Shown piece after piece: positions 23,166 to 31,511 of a DNA stretch of 36,736 nucleotides; the stretch's first letter is position 1, and the number at the start of each line of letters is the position of its first letter. Below the pieces are notes generated by a model. That model made no database searches and was not told the DNA's origin. It saw only the letters and a program-made list of their open reading frames with translations. This stretch comes from Terriglobia bacterium (GTDB taxonomy: Bacteria; Acidobacteriota; Terriglobia; UBA7540): NCBI GenBank assembly GCA_020073545.1, contig JAIQEZ010000037.1, forward strand, positions 1 through 36,736, given 5' to 3'. A program made the position numbers and the translations under genes.

Positions 23166-24776
23166 ATGTCTAGGATTTTTCCAGTGTGCCCACGAAGAGG
23201 TTTCGGCAAGAAGATCGGGGAGTGTTTGGGAGCCGCGCTGCTTCTTGGCGGGTTGGCAGGCACCGCCCGGCCTCAGGCTTCCCGGCCCTCGCCAGTTTTC
23301 ACGCAGGTCGAGTCTTACATCCAGCAGCGGCAGTACGACCGCGCCATAGCGCTCCTCCAGGAGATTATGGAGAAGTCCCCCAGCGACCCCGTGGCTCACA
23401 ATCTGATGGGGATTGCACTCACCTCGTCCGGGAAGCCGGAAGAAGGAAACGTTCACTTCCAGGCTGCCCTTAAATCGGACCCCGAGTTCTTTCCTGCCTT
23501 GAAGAACTTGGCCCTGAACGAGCTGGCCATGCACCGCCTGGAAGCGGCTCGAAGCCACTTTGAGCAAGTCCTGGAGCATGCTCCGCAGGACCCGGTTGCC
23601 CATCTGTCCCTGGGGGAGATCCATTACGCGAAGCGCGAATTCGGCCCGGCGGTTGACGAGTACCTCAAGAGCGCGGGCCTGTTCGAGAGGGACCCGCGCA
23701 TGGTCCTCCGTTTCGCCAGAAGCTGCTTCGAATCAAACCAGGGCCAAAGGGCAGCGGAGGCATTGGAGCACCTGAGCCCAGGCGCCGACGGCAGGTCTCA
23801 TTTCCAAGCCGGCGTGATGCTGGCCCAACTGGAGAAATACCCTTCCGCCGCCCGCCAATTCGAGCTGGCCAAGAAGGACTACCCTGACCCGTATGAGGTG
23901 GGGTTCAACCTGACGTTGGCTTACGTGAGAAGCCTGAACTATCCCGCCGCGATTCAAGCTGCGCAGGAGCTGATTGCGCAGGGCTACCGAAAAGCCGAGT
24001 TGTATAACCTCCTGGCGGAGGCGTACGAACACAACAATCAGACCATCGAAGCCTACGATGCTTTGCGTACGGCGACTCAGATCGACCCCCGGGATGAGAA
24101 CAACTATCTTGACCTGATGGCGCTCGGCGTCGACCACGCCAATCTCGAGCTGGCGGTAGATGTCGCCAATATTGGTCTGCGGAACATTCCAAACTCCTAC
24201 CGGTTGATCATGCAACGGGGCGCCGTGAGGGCTTTTCATGGGCAAATCACCCCCGCCCTCGAAGACTTCGAGGCAGCGGCAAAACTCGAACCCAAGCGGG
24301 ACTTGCCCTATTTCGGTATGTGCATGGCGCTGATGCAAAAAGACCAGACCCCCCAAGCCGTAGAAATTGCGCGTCAGAGGTTGGCGATCAGCCCGGACGA
24401 TTATCTCTTGCTCTATGCCTTGGGCGAGATTCTTAGCCGATCCGGCGCCTCGAGTGGACACGAGGAGGAATCCGTGCAACTTCTGGAACGGTCTATCCGT
24501 TTAAAGCCAGATTTTGCCACGGCGCGCGCGGCGTTGGGAAAAGTCTACCTCAGGCGCGGCGAAGACGACCGCGCACTCGTAGAGCTCGAGAGAGCCCTCC
24601 AGCTTGATCCTACCGACCTCACGCCGTGTTACCAGCTTGCCCAGATCTATCGTCGAAAAGGGGACAAGGAGCGAGCCGCCGAGCTCTTCGCCAAGTTCGA
24701 GAAATTCCGGGACGAGGATCGCGAGAGACACATCAACCGCAACTTACTCAAGCTTCTTCGCGAAGGGGAAAAGTAA
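23166..24776 (+). CDS. Secreted tetratricopeptide-repeat protein, 536 aa
   Basis: A basic N-terminus and hydrophobic stretch (KKIGECLGAALLLGGLAGTARPQA) form a likely signal peptide. From about residue 48 to 520 the protein consists of roughly a dozen 34-residue TPR units, for example AHNLMGIALTSSGKPEEGNVHFQAALKSDP and ARAALGKVYLRRGEDDRALVELERALQLDP written in part. It ends in a charged helix. TPR arrays are protein-interaction scaffolds, and no enzymatic domain is present. The ATG at 23166 follows GAGGAG. The next TPR gene starts 67 bp after its stop on the same strand, so they likely form a two-gene operon. In acidobacteria secreted TPR proteins often accompany TonB-receptor loci; a role in envelope assembly or substrate handling is a guess. 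Confidence 0.8.
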   Translation: MSRIFPVCPRRGFGKKIGECLGAALLLGGLAGTARPQASRPSPVFTQVESYIQQRQYDRAIALLQEIMEKSPSDPVAHNLMGIALTSSGKPEEGNVHFQAALKSDPEFFPALKNLALNELAMHRLEAARSHFEQVLEHAPQDPVAHLSLGEIHYAKREFGPAVDEYLKSAGLFERDPRMVLRFARSCFESNQGQRAAEALEHLSPGADGRSHFQAGVMLAQLEKYPSAARQFELAKKDYPDPYEVGFNLTLAYVRSLNYPAAIQAAQELIAQGYRKAELYNLLAEAYEHNNQTIEAYDALRTATQIDPRDENNYLDLMALGVDHANLELAVDVANIGLRNIPNSYRLIMQRGAVRAFHGQITPALEDFEAAAKLEPKRDLPYFGMCMALMQKDQTPQAVEIARQRLAISPDDYLLLYALGEILSRSGASSGHEEESVQLLERSIRLKPDFATARAALGKVYLRRGEDDRALVELERALQLDPTDLTPCYQLAQIYRRKGDKERAAELFAKFEKFRDEDRERHINRNLLKLLREGEK

Positions 24777-24843
24777 GGCTTCCGGAGCGAGGCCCGCTTC
24801 AATCCACTCGTGGTCGGAGGGGGCGCGCTGCGAGGAGCGATCT

Positions 24844-26562
24844 ATGTCGGTCACAGGTCCAACGAAATCGAATCGGTCGGGGAGTGCGATTGGGAGCCCC
24901 GGACTGGCCCCCTGCCTCATCTTCCTTGTCCTGATTGCACCCCGCTTGGGTCCCCAACAACCAACTGGGCTAGGGGAGGCGGCTACTGCCTCGGCGGAAC
25001 AGTATCGGCGGGAGGGCATTGCCCTTCTGGAGCAGCGCAAACTGCGCGAGGCGCTGGCCCGCTTCCGCTCGGCGGTGGAGCTCGACCCGGCGGACGCCAT
25101 TTCCCACGATTACATCGGGGTGATCCTCGGCGACGTAGGCATTACGGCAGCGGTGGTTGCGGAATTCCAGAAAGCGATCGAAAGCGATCCGAGCTTTTGT
25201 CCAGCTCATTACCATCTGGCTCTGGCCTACGATCGAACCGGTCGCACCGCGGAAGCGATCGAGGAGTATCAGCAAGCCCTGCGTTTCAAGCCTGACCTGG
25301 TCGAAGCCCGCTACGCGCTCAGTGCCGCGTGCTGGAAGATGGGAGACCTGGACGGAGCAATCAGCTTGCTGCAAGAGATTGTGGCAGCGAAGCCGCAATT
25401 CTGGGAGGCGCGGTACAACTTGGGGCTCGAGCTCTGGCAACGCTATCGCCAGCCGGAAAAGCTCCCGCACAAGACCGACCTCGACGAGGCGATCCTCCAA
25501 CTGCGCGCAGCCGTCCAACAGCAGCCTGAGCAGCCCAAGATCTATCTGGCGCTTGGTCAGGTCCTGGCCGAAACGCAAGATCCCTCCGGAGCTCTCCAAA
25601 TCCTCCGCAAAGCTGCCGACCTTGCTCCCCGCGACCCTGCGTACTGTTACAGTCTTGGGCAGGCCCTGCGCATGAAGGGTGACCTCGAGGCGGCAGAAGC
25701 CGAGCTGCGCAAAGCCCTCCAGCTTGATCCCCAGCAGGTGCCGGCCCGGCGGTCGCTGGGGCTTGTGCTGCGGCAAAAGGGAGACTTACAAGCGGCTGCT
25801 GTCGAACTGCGACTCGCGGCCAGCCAACAACCCGAGAACGCCGAGGTTCGGCACAATCTCGGCGCGGTTCTGCTCGGTCTGAATGACCTCCGCGGCGCCA
25901 TCGATGAACTCCGCCAAGCCGTGCGGCTGGATCCGTACTCCTCCGAAGCCCGTCTGACGCTCGCCCGGGCGCTGCAGAGAGCCGGGGAGGACGGACCTGC
26001 TCAGAAGGAACGGGAAGAGGCGCAGAGGATCGATGCGCTGCACCGGGCGCGCGGCCGCGCCGTGGTCCTGCTGCAGGCTGCCGCCGATCACCTGCAGGCG
26101 GGCGACACGGCCAAGGCGCTCGCAGAACTCCGTGAAGCAACCACCCTAAGCCCGGATTTCGCCGAAGCGCATTGGCAACTTGCGGCAGCTCTCGGGCAGT
26201 CTTCCGGAGACTTGGCGGAAATCATCAAGGAACTTCACACCGTCTTTGAGCTGAATCCTGACTATGCGCGGGCGCATTTTCAGTTGGGCCTCGCCCGCCA
26301 AAAACAAGGTCTGACAGGACTGGCGAAGGCTGAATTCAGCCGTGCGTTGGAACTGGCCCCGAGTCTCTGCGAGGCGCGTCGCGCTCTGGCCGAAATGGCC
26401 GCGGCAGAGCGTGATTGGCCAAAGGTCATCGCAGAGTATCAGAAGTACCTCGCCTGGAGACCGAACGACGACGCAGTGCAAAAAGCGCTCTCTGCGGCGC
26501 AGGAGAACCTGAAGCGGCAGCAATCCCGCAATTCCCACCTCATTGACGAGCCCGCCCACTAA
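24844..26562 (+). CDS. Secreted tetratricopeptide-repeat protein, 572 aa
   Basis: A short basic N-terminus and a hydrophobic segment (LAPCLIFLVLIAPRL, with a cysteine at about residue 24) suggest export; a lipobox is not convincing. About twelve TPR units fill residues 50-560, with regular units such as CYSLGQALRMKGDLEAAEAE and HNLGAVLLGLNDLRGAIDEL. A helical break near KEREEAQRIDALHRARGRAV may separate two repeat blocks. The ATG at 24844 is supported by GAGGAG and lies 67 bp after the previous TPR gene; the open frame further upstream overlaps that gene and is not used. It is convergent with the GntR gene (141 bp between stops). The function is probably protein-protein scaffolding in the periplasm; partners are unknown. 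Confidence 0.8.
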   Translation: MSVTGPTKSNRSGSAIGSPGLAPCLIFLVLIAPRLGPQQPTGLGEAATASAEQYRREGIALLEQRKLREALARFRSAVELDPADAISHDYIGVILGDVGITAAVVAEFQKAIESDPSFCPAHYHLALAYDRTGRTAEAIEEYQQALRFKPDLVEARYALSAACWKMGDLDGAISLLQEIVAAKPQFWEARYNLGLELWQRYRQPEKLPHKTDLDEAILQLRAAVQQQPEQPKIYLALGQVLAETQDPSGALQILRKAADLAPRDPAYCYSLGQALRMKGDLEAAEAELRKALQLDPQQVPARRSLGLVLRQKGDLQAAAVELRLAASQQPENAEVRHNLGAVLLGLNDLRGAIDELRQAVRLDPYSSEARLTLARALQRAGEDGPAQKEREEAQRIDALHRARGRAVVLLQAAADHLQAGDTAKALAELREATTLSPDFAEAHWQLAAALGQSSGDLAEIIKELHTVFELNPDYARAHFQLGLARQKQGLTGLAKAEFSRALELAPSLCEARRALAEMAAAERDWPKVIAEYQKYLAWRPNDDAVQKALSAAQENLKRQQSRNSHLIDEPAH

Positions 26563-26703
26563 CGGGGATCTGTGTCAAAACTGGTTGATGGGACCTGTAG
26601 ACACGGAAGGTGGGGCTTGATCCAAGCATTTCGTCAAGTGGAAGGGGGGTTGGGCAGAGTGGCGTGCGCCCGCGGCCATTTGGCACAATCCTGGGACAGC
26701 TTT

Positions 26704-27489
26704 CTACCAACTGCCGCGTTCGCCGACAGTATCGATGACTCGGAAGAGCCGCTCCGCGCCGTTCAGCCAGTTCGTCTGGATGCCACGTTCTGCTCGGTCG
26801 CAGTCCCCTTGCTCGAGCGCTTGGATAATTACCGCGTGTTCGTCCGCGGTTAGACCAAGTTTCTCTACAATCACACTGGCATACAGCCGCCAATACCTCT
26901 CGGCCTGGGGTTTGACGGCCCTGAGCAGTCTGCGCAAGCGAGGTCCTGCGCTGGCATCCACCACGGTTTGATGAAAACTCAGGTCGAGGTTGAAAATGAG
27001 GTTGGGATCCTCTCGCCCTGCCAGACCCAACTCCCGGAGTCCTTCATTGAGTTCTCGCAGCTTCTGGATGACGACGGACCGTGCTGCCAGATCGAGCTGC
27101 GCGGTTTTCCGTGCCGCCAAGCCTTCCAGATGGCCGATGATCGCATAGAGCTCCCCCGCGTCTTCCTTGGTAAGGGGAGCCACGGTCAGGCGTTCCTTAG
27201 TGCGATCCCCGGAGGCTGAAATAACGAATCCCTCCCGTTGGAGCATATGAAGGGCGCCCCGCACGGGCGTGCGGCTTACCCCGAGGTGTTCCGCCAGTTC
27301 CGCTTCGACAACTCGGCTGCCCGGCGCGAGTCGTCCGTGCACGATCATGTCACGAATCTGCCGGTATGACTTCCTCAGGTTGCTAACACGTTCCGTGCGC
27401 CCCGAGCGCTGATCTCCCTGCGCCTGCCCGTTGACGGAGGTTGAAAGGGTTCCCGTCTCGGCCATCCAATTCTCAGAGTCAGTCTTCAT
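26704..27489 (-). CDS. GntR-family regulator, FadR/FCD subfamily, 261 aa
   Basis: An N-terminal winged helix-turn-helix (about 41-92: YRQIRDMIVHGRLAPGS, EAELAEHLGVSRTPVRGAL, LQREGFV) is followed by an all-helical FCD ligand domain (about 110-250). These regulators bind short palindromes as dimers and release them on binding sugar acids, organic acids or fatty acids. Of the usual metal-site residues Asp-x3-His...His...His, Asp169, His173 and His218 are present. The last position, 22 residues on, is Asn240 instead of His. It lies 63 bp after the GH127-type stop on the same strand, so it is probably the last gene of that transcript. A matching-type palindrome lies at the TonB receptor promoter. 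The ATG at 27489 has only a weak ribosome site; an in-frame ATG at residue 9 is an alternative. Confidence 0.9.
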   Translation of the reverse strand: MKTDSENWMAETGTLSTSVNGQAQGDQRSGRTERVSNLRKSYRQIRDMIVHGRLAPGSRVVEAELAEHLGVSRTPVRGALHMLQREGFVISASGDRTKERLTVAPLTKEDAGELYAIIGHLEGLAARKTAQLDLAARSVVIQKLRELNEGLRELGLAGREDPNLIFNLDLSFHQTVVDASAGPRLRRLLRAVKPQAERYWRLYASVIVEKLGLTADEHAVIIQALEQGDCDRAERGIQTNWLNGAERLFRVIDTVGERGSW

Positions 27490-27552
27490 AGGATAACCCC
27501 GTGCTTCCGGTGTCTTCCGCGGGTATCGAGAAACCCGAGCCTGCCACCAGCC

Positions 27553-29532
27553 TCAGTTCAGCGTGTATGGGAACGCTGTGATCCGCAGTTTGGTGGAACC
27601 GTAAGGAACAAGGGAGATCGTCTCCACCGGTTGTTTGCTTTTTACGGGGCTTATGGGCAAAGGTCCCGCGGAATCATCCACGATTTGCCATTCCGGCAGC
27701 CGTCGCGCTTTCACCTTAATCTCCAGGGGAGCGCCCTCGGCACTGAAGGGTTGATCGCCAAGAGGAGTCTCCGTGACCTCGAAGGATTTTGCCAGGTTGT
27801 CCTTGTCGATGGCCAGCGCGTAGTTCCACGGGGTAGTGGGATAGATTTCCCAATCGGATGCCGGTCCCGTCTGCTTGATCTTGTGCCAGCTCTCCCCCAT
27901 CTTGAGCGAGAACACCAAAGGCCCGCGTTCCACGGCAATCGAGTTGTTGTACCAATTGGAATTGACGACCCGCATGGGGAAGCGCAGTTCGACTCCGTCA
28001 CCGCTCTTCCATTCGCGCTCCACGCGGAAAAACTCGCCGGCTCTCACGCCCTCGAGCGTCGTGCCATTGACTGCCACTGCGGCGCCGGCCGCCCACGCAG
28101 GAATTCTCAGGACGAGAGGGAACTTGACGGGCTGGCCAGGATTCACGGAAAGGGTTACGGTTTCCCGGAAGGGGTAGTCCGTCTTTTCCTGGATGGTGAC
28201 GGGCGTTCCTTCCGCGACCAAGGTGGACACTTCGCTGGGGCCATACACGACCGCCGCGAGGCCGTGATCTGGGGTGCCCATCCACAGGTTGGCCACGAAC
28301 TTGGGCCATCCTTGATGCATGTTGGCAGTGCAGCAGCCGAAATTGGGTTCCAGGCCATAAAGGTTCGAGTCGGGACCGTTGGTCGTCCAGCGGTGGTTCG
28401 CAAAGCTGCACAGGACTTGGTTCGCCTGCTGATCGTACTGGTGGGCCCACATGTCGGCGGTCAGAGTTCCGGGCAGGGCGTTATAGGCGATCCTTTCCAG
28501 GCGATCTCCCAAAGCGGAATCTCCGAAAATGGAAATGTCCGTCTCCAGGGAGAACATGGCTTCCACGACCGCGCAGAGCTCCGTTCCTTGCGAGGGGTCG
28601 CGCCCGGCGTAGTGCTCGTCCGCTCCAAACAACCCGAAGGGTTGCCCGTGAAATTGGTCGAGATCCTTCAACATCTGGTACAGACTTTCCCGATCCTTCT
28701 GCGCTCCGGTAATCAGCCACCACACGGGGGCAGCCTTCATGGCCATGGCATTGTTCACGCCGTGGGTGGAGAGGTTGGCTTGCGAATTGTCAATCTTCCC
28801 TTGGAAGCGGAAGTCAGCGAACTGCGCCTCCCAATCGTGCCCTTGAGCGTGCATTCGGCGAGCTAGCTCCAGCAGGCTCTTGTCCCCGGTGCGGTTATAG
28901 AGCCATAGAATGCTCAGCACCTCGTCGTGCCACCGAAAGATCGCCCACTCCTTGAGCGGCCTCGCATCCAGTTGTTGGGCCTGGTAAGCAAAGTACTTTT
29001 GCATAAGGGGAATCACGCGCGGATCGCCTGTGGCCTCCTGATACTGCATGAGCACCTTCAACATGACGTAGTTCGGCCACCAGTCCGTGTTCCGGGTGGG
29101 GCCGATCCAGCCATTGGGTTGCGGGTGTTCGAGTGTCCAGTCCACCCACTTCTTCGCCTTGGCGATGAGCCTCTCGTCACCGGTCAAATACGCCAGGGGC
29201 ACGAGCCCATCCAGGAAATAGGGCCCTCGCTCCCAGCTCTCTCCCGTGCCGCCCAGCCAGCCGCTGTTTGGGCCGACGTCGGGCCAGAATTCGTCGAGGT
29301 GACCGCTCAGGCCATTGGCCTGGATGCGCAACTGTCGCAGCAACCAACCCGTGGGCTTGACTGAGGTAAGCGGCAGCAGGTTGAAGGCGTTCGGTTGGAG
29401 CGGGGCCCGGTTCGGCGTCGCACCGGAGGGTTGTGCAGCAAGGCCCTGTGGGGCGCTCATGCTTAAAGCCAACCACACCAGGAAGGCCAGCTTGAGAGAC
29501 GTTCGCTTCACAATTGCCAGGGTATGCATCAT
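27553..29532 (-). CDS. Second DUF1680/GH127-type glycoside hydrolase, Sec-exported, 659 aa
   Basis: A signal peptide (TSLKLAFLVWLALSMSAPQGLAA, to about residue 33) is followed by an (alpha/alpha)6 barrel and C-terminal beta-sandwich domains. The Glu-x-Cys...Cys-Cys zinc and catalytic set of beta-L-arabinofuranosidases is intact as Glu318, Cys320 (GTELCAVVE) and Cys400-Cys401 (FGCCTANMHQGWPKF). The rest differs clearly from the GH127-type protein at 13243-15198 (no CCCGYNML or WCCTGTG), so it is from a different subgroup and probably has a different substrate. The ATG pair at 29532/29529 has a weak AAAGGA site. It lies 214 bp after the MFS transporter stop and 63 bp before the GntR gene, making an enzyme-transporter-regulator group. 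Confidence 0.85.
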   Translation of the reverse strand: MMHTLAIVKRTSLKLAFLVWLALSMSAPQGLAAQPSGATPNRAPLQPNAFNLLPLTSVKPTGWLLRQLRIQANGLSGHLDEFWPDVGPNSGWLGGTGESWERGPYFLDGLVPLAYLTGDERLIAKAKKWVDWTLEHPQPNGWIGPTRNTDWWPNYVMLKVLMQYQEATGDPRVIPLMQKYFAYQAQQLDARPLKEWAIFRWHDEVLSILWLYNRTGDKSLLELARRMHAQGHDWEAQFADFRFQGKIDNSQANLSTHGVNNAMAMKAAPVWWLITGAQKDRESLYQMLKDLDQFHGQPFGLFGADEHYAGRDPSQGTELCAVVEAMFSLETDISIFGDSALGDRLERIAYNALPGTLTADMWAHQYDQQANQVLCSFANHRWTTNGPDSNLYGLEPNFGCCTANMHQGWPKFVANLWMGTPDHGLAAVVYGPSEVSTLVAEGTPVTIQEKTDYPFRETVTLSVNPGQPVKFPLVLRIPAWAAGAAVAVNGTTLEGVRAGEFFRVEREWKSGDGVELRFPMRVVNSNWYNNSIAVERGPLVFSLKMGESWHKIKQTGPASDWEIYPTTPWNYALAIDKDNLAKSFEVTETPLGDQPFSAEGAPLEIKVKARRLPEWQIVDDSAGPLPISPVKSKQPVETISLVPYGSTKLRITAFPYTLN

Positions 29533-29746
29533 CTGTTGAAAGTCCTTTCTCTAGTGGCCCTGCCAGGATCGGCCGCGGGAATGGTTGCCGGCGTGACTTG
29601 GCAGGCGGCATGGGAGACGTGAGAACCTGCGGGGCGGATAAATGCCTGTGGCAGGCAGTGTCTTTCGACCAGAATCGTCATCAAACTGAAGATCACGACC
29701 ATGGGCCCGACTCTGCAGCAACCGATAAGGTTAGCACCAAACGCCT

Positions 29747-31090
29747 TTAGTGCAAAACTTCTCCTTCGGTTTCCTTCAGAAACAACGTGAAGATTACGGC
29801 GCCCACCAGGAAGGTCGATATGAATGACACCGTTAAGGAAAAGCTGGTATTCCTGGCCAGCAAGAACCCTATCACCAGCGGGGCCAGGGAGTTCGATATC
29901 CGTTGCACGGTTAATCCCACACTGTAACCCACACCCCGAACGTCGGTGGGATACAGTTCCCCCATCCACGTATCCCAAACTCCCCACGCGCCCTGATTGA
30001 AGAAATAAAGTCCAAAGCTCCAGAGGTACATCTGCCCCAAGGTCATGGATTGTGCGAACGCAAACCCGAAGATGGCCGCGAGGCTGATGAAAATGACCAT
30101 GATCTTCTTGCGGCCGTAGCGGGCCGTCAGCCACGACGCGGTCATGTAGCCGGGGAACATGACCAACGCCGTGAGCGCAATGAACTCGTCTCCCTGGGGA
30201 GTGGACAGGCCTTTCTTGCTCAAGAGGATGGGCATCCAGGAGGCCAACGCCCAGTAGCCCCAGCAAAAGCAGAAGTTGACCACCGACTGAAACACCGTCA
30301 CCGAGAGAAGCTTGCGATGAAACAACTCACGGAAGGAGCCCCGCTTGTATTGGTCCACCGTAAGTTCAATTCGGTCCAGGTCAAACGTCAACCGGCCTTG
30401 CGACAGCCGCCGCAGCGACTGCTTCGCGAGTTCCTGTTCCCCTTCACCCACTGCCCAGTAGGGGGATTCGGGAGCCGCCGCCCAAACTACGAATGCCCAA
30501 AGGCCAGCCAACGAACTTACCGCCAGGATCCAGTGCCAGCTTGTGGCCCGAAGAGCGTGCGTCACGCCAATAGCAATCAGCATCCCGATCGGCCAGCCGG
30601 AGGCCAGGTAAACCGTCGCGCGGCCGCGGCTCTTAACGGGGAGCAACTCCTCAAAATAGACGAAGGAAGAAACCAGGACTCCTGACAGTGCCACCCCGGA
30701 GACAAAGCGCGTCCACCACAGCATTCCATAGCTGAACGAAATTGAACTTACAAGGGACAGCACGCCGTAGGAAGCCAGGCTCGCCATCATCGATTTCTTG
30801 CGACCCACGTAGTCTGTGATCTTGCCCCATAATAAGCAGCCAGGTATCATCCCCAGAAAGATGGAACCAATCAGTGAGCCGAGTTTGGTAGGCGCGAGTT
30901 TGAAGTCCGCGGCAATCACGTCGCTGGCCATGATGATGATCATCATTTCCCAGGCTTCAATGACAAAGGAGAAGAAGATGGCGATGCCCGCTTTCCAGTG
31001 TTCCCGGGTCAGCGGCATCTCGGCAAATATCTCGCCAACCCCAACCTGCCTGGTTCCTGCGGAGGTCTGAAACGAAGTCATAGCGGACAT
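29747..31090 (-). CDS. MFS metabolite:H+ symporter (SV2/NiaP-like), about 447 aa
   Basis: The product has twelve membrane helices with the MFS motif A in loop 2-3 (GKITDYVGRKKSM) and its copy in loop 8-9 (ARYGRKKIM). The N-terminal FVIEAWEMMIIIM and the loop-4 region resemble metabolite/H+ symporters of the SV2/NiaP type, which import organic acids, sugars or aromatic acids. The start is uncertain: ATG 31090 or 31081 gives a normal short cytoplasmic N-terminus, while an in-frame GTG at 31165 would add 25 residues with no better ribosome site. Upstream lies a palindrome-rich gap; downstream is the GH127-type gene. It probably carries a product of that enzyme or a substrate of the HyuAB/glycyl-radical genes upstream. 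Confidence 0.85.
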   Translation of the reverse strand: MSAMTSFQTSAGTRQVGVGEIFAEMPLTREHWKAGIAIFFSFVIEAWEMMIIIMASDVIAADFKLAPTKLGSLIGSIFLGMIPGCLLWGKITDYVGRKKSMMASLASYGVLSLVSSISFSYGMLWWTRFVSGVALSGVLVSSFVYFEELLPVKSRGRATVYLASGWPIGMLIAIGVTHALRATSWHWILAVSSLAGLWAFVVWAAAPESPYWAVGEGEQELAKQSLRRLSQGRLTFDLDRIELTVDQYKRGSFRELFHRKLLSVTVFQSVVNFCFCWGYWALASWMPILLSKKGLSTPQGDEFIALTALVMFPGYMTASWLTARYGRKKIMVIFISLAAIFGFAFAQSMTLGQMYLWSFGLYFFNQGAWGVWDTWMGELYPTDVRGVGYSVGLTVQRISNSLAPLVIGFLLARNTSFSLTVSFISTFLVGAVIFTLFLKETEGEVLH

Positions 31091-31203
31091 GCTCGAATGG
31101 ATAAATCGGTTGGGAAGCCACCTCGAGAGAGGTTTCGCCGCAGACCGACGAGCGTTTAGGTTCACCGTAAGGGCGACGTTTCAAGCGGGGATGAGGCCCC
31201 GCC

Positions 31204-31238
31204 CGCGGAGAATAAACGCTGGCTTCTTATTCTCCGCG
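31204..31238. repeat. 12-bp perfect inverted repeat upstream of MFS gene
   Basis: Bases 31204-31215 pair perfectly with 31227-31238 around an 11-nt loop. It lies upstream of the MFS start and has no T-run. It could be a large operator, an RNA structure or part of a mobile palindrome. Confidence 0.65.
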
Positions 31239-31242
31239 CTGG

Positions 31243-31286
31243 ATTCCCGCCCTATGGCAAGCTCAGGGCAAGCTCTTCGCGGGAAT
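31243..31286. repeat. REP-like palindrome with ATTCCCGC/GCGGGAAT arms, long loop
   Basis: The arms 31243-31250 and 31279-31286 are separated by 28 nt. They are the same arms as at 31390-31409, indicating two copies of one repeat family. Confidence 0.6.
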
Positions 31287-31389
31287 GACTGAGAAGTAGA
31301 CCCGCCTGGGGAAATCAGCGCCCAGGGGTTTCCGCCCCCGACGTCAACCGACCTCCCTGCTTTTGCGATCCCTCCTCCTATTCATGGTC

Positions 31390-31409
31390 ATTCCCGCGAA
31401 AGCGGGAAT
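31390..31409. repeat. REP-like palindrome with GAAA tetraloop
   Basis: A perfect 8-bp stem (31390-31397 with 31402-31409) closes a GAAA loop. It is a typical member of the CATTCCCGC...GCGGGAATCC dispersed repeat family; degenerate kin lie at 5365-5386. Confidence 0.7.
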
Positions 31410-31511
31410 CCCCTCGGCCATACGGGGAGGGAGTAGCAATCGCAAACGGCCATCGCGGCGCCGGCGGGAGGCGGAAGCGTCGCGGCGGAACAGAATTCCC
31501 GCGCTTGCCGT

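Larger units (their letters stand above)
31166..31511. other. 346-bp palindrome-rich intergenic region between MFS and hyuB
   Basis: No gene is present. It contains three inverted repeats (31204-31238, 31243-31286, 31390-31409), two of which share the same 8-bp arms. It may be a remnant of REP/MITE-like elements and could stop or insulate transcription between hyuB and the MFS gene. Confidence 0.55.

Noticed and set aside
27631-28866. Plus-strand frame (411 codons) opposite the second GH127-type gene
   Set aside because: It is antisense to a recognised enzyme with an intact catalytic set; no protein-like motifs.
31204-31409. Palindromes at 31204-31409 as a CRISPR array
   Set aside because: There is no regular direct repeat and spacer pattern, only inverted repeats of differing size and no cas genes.
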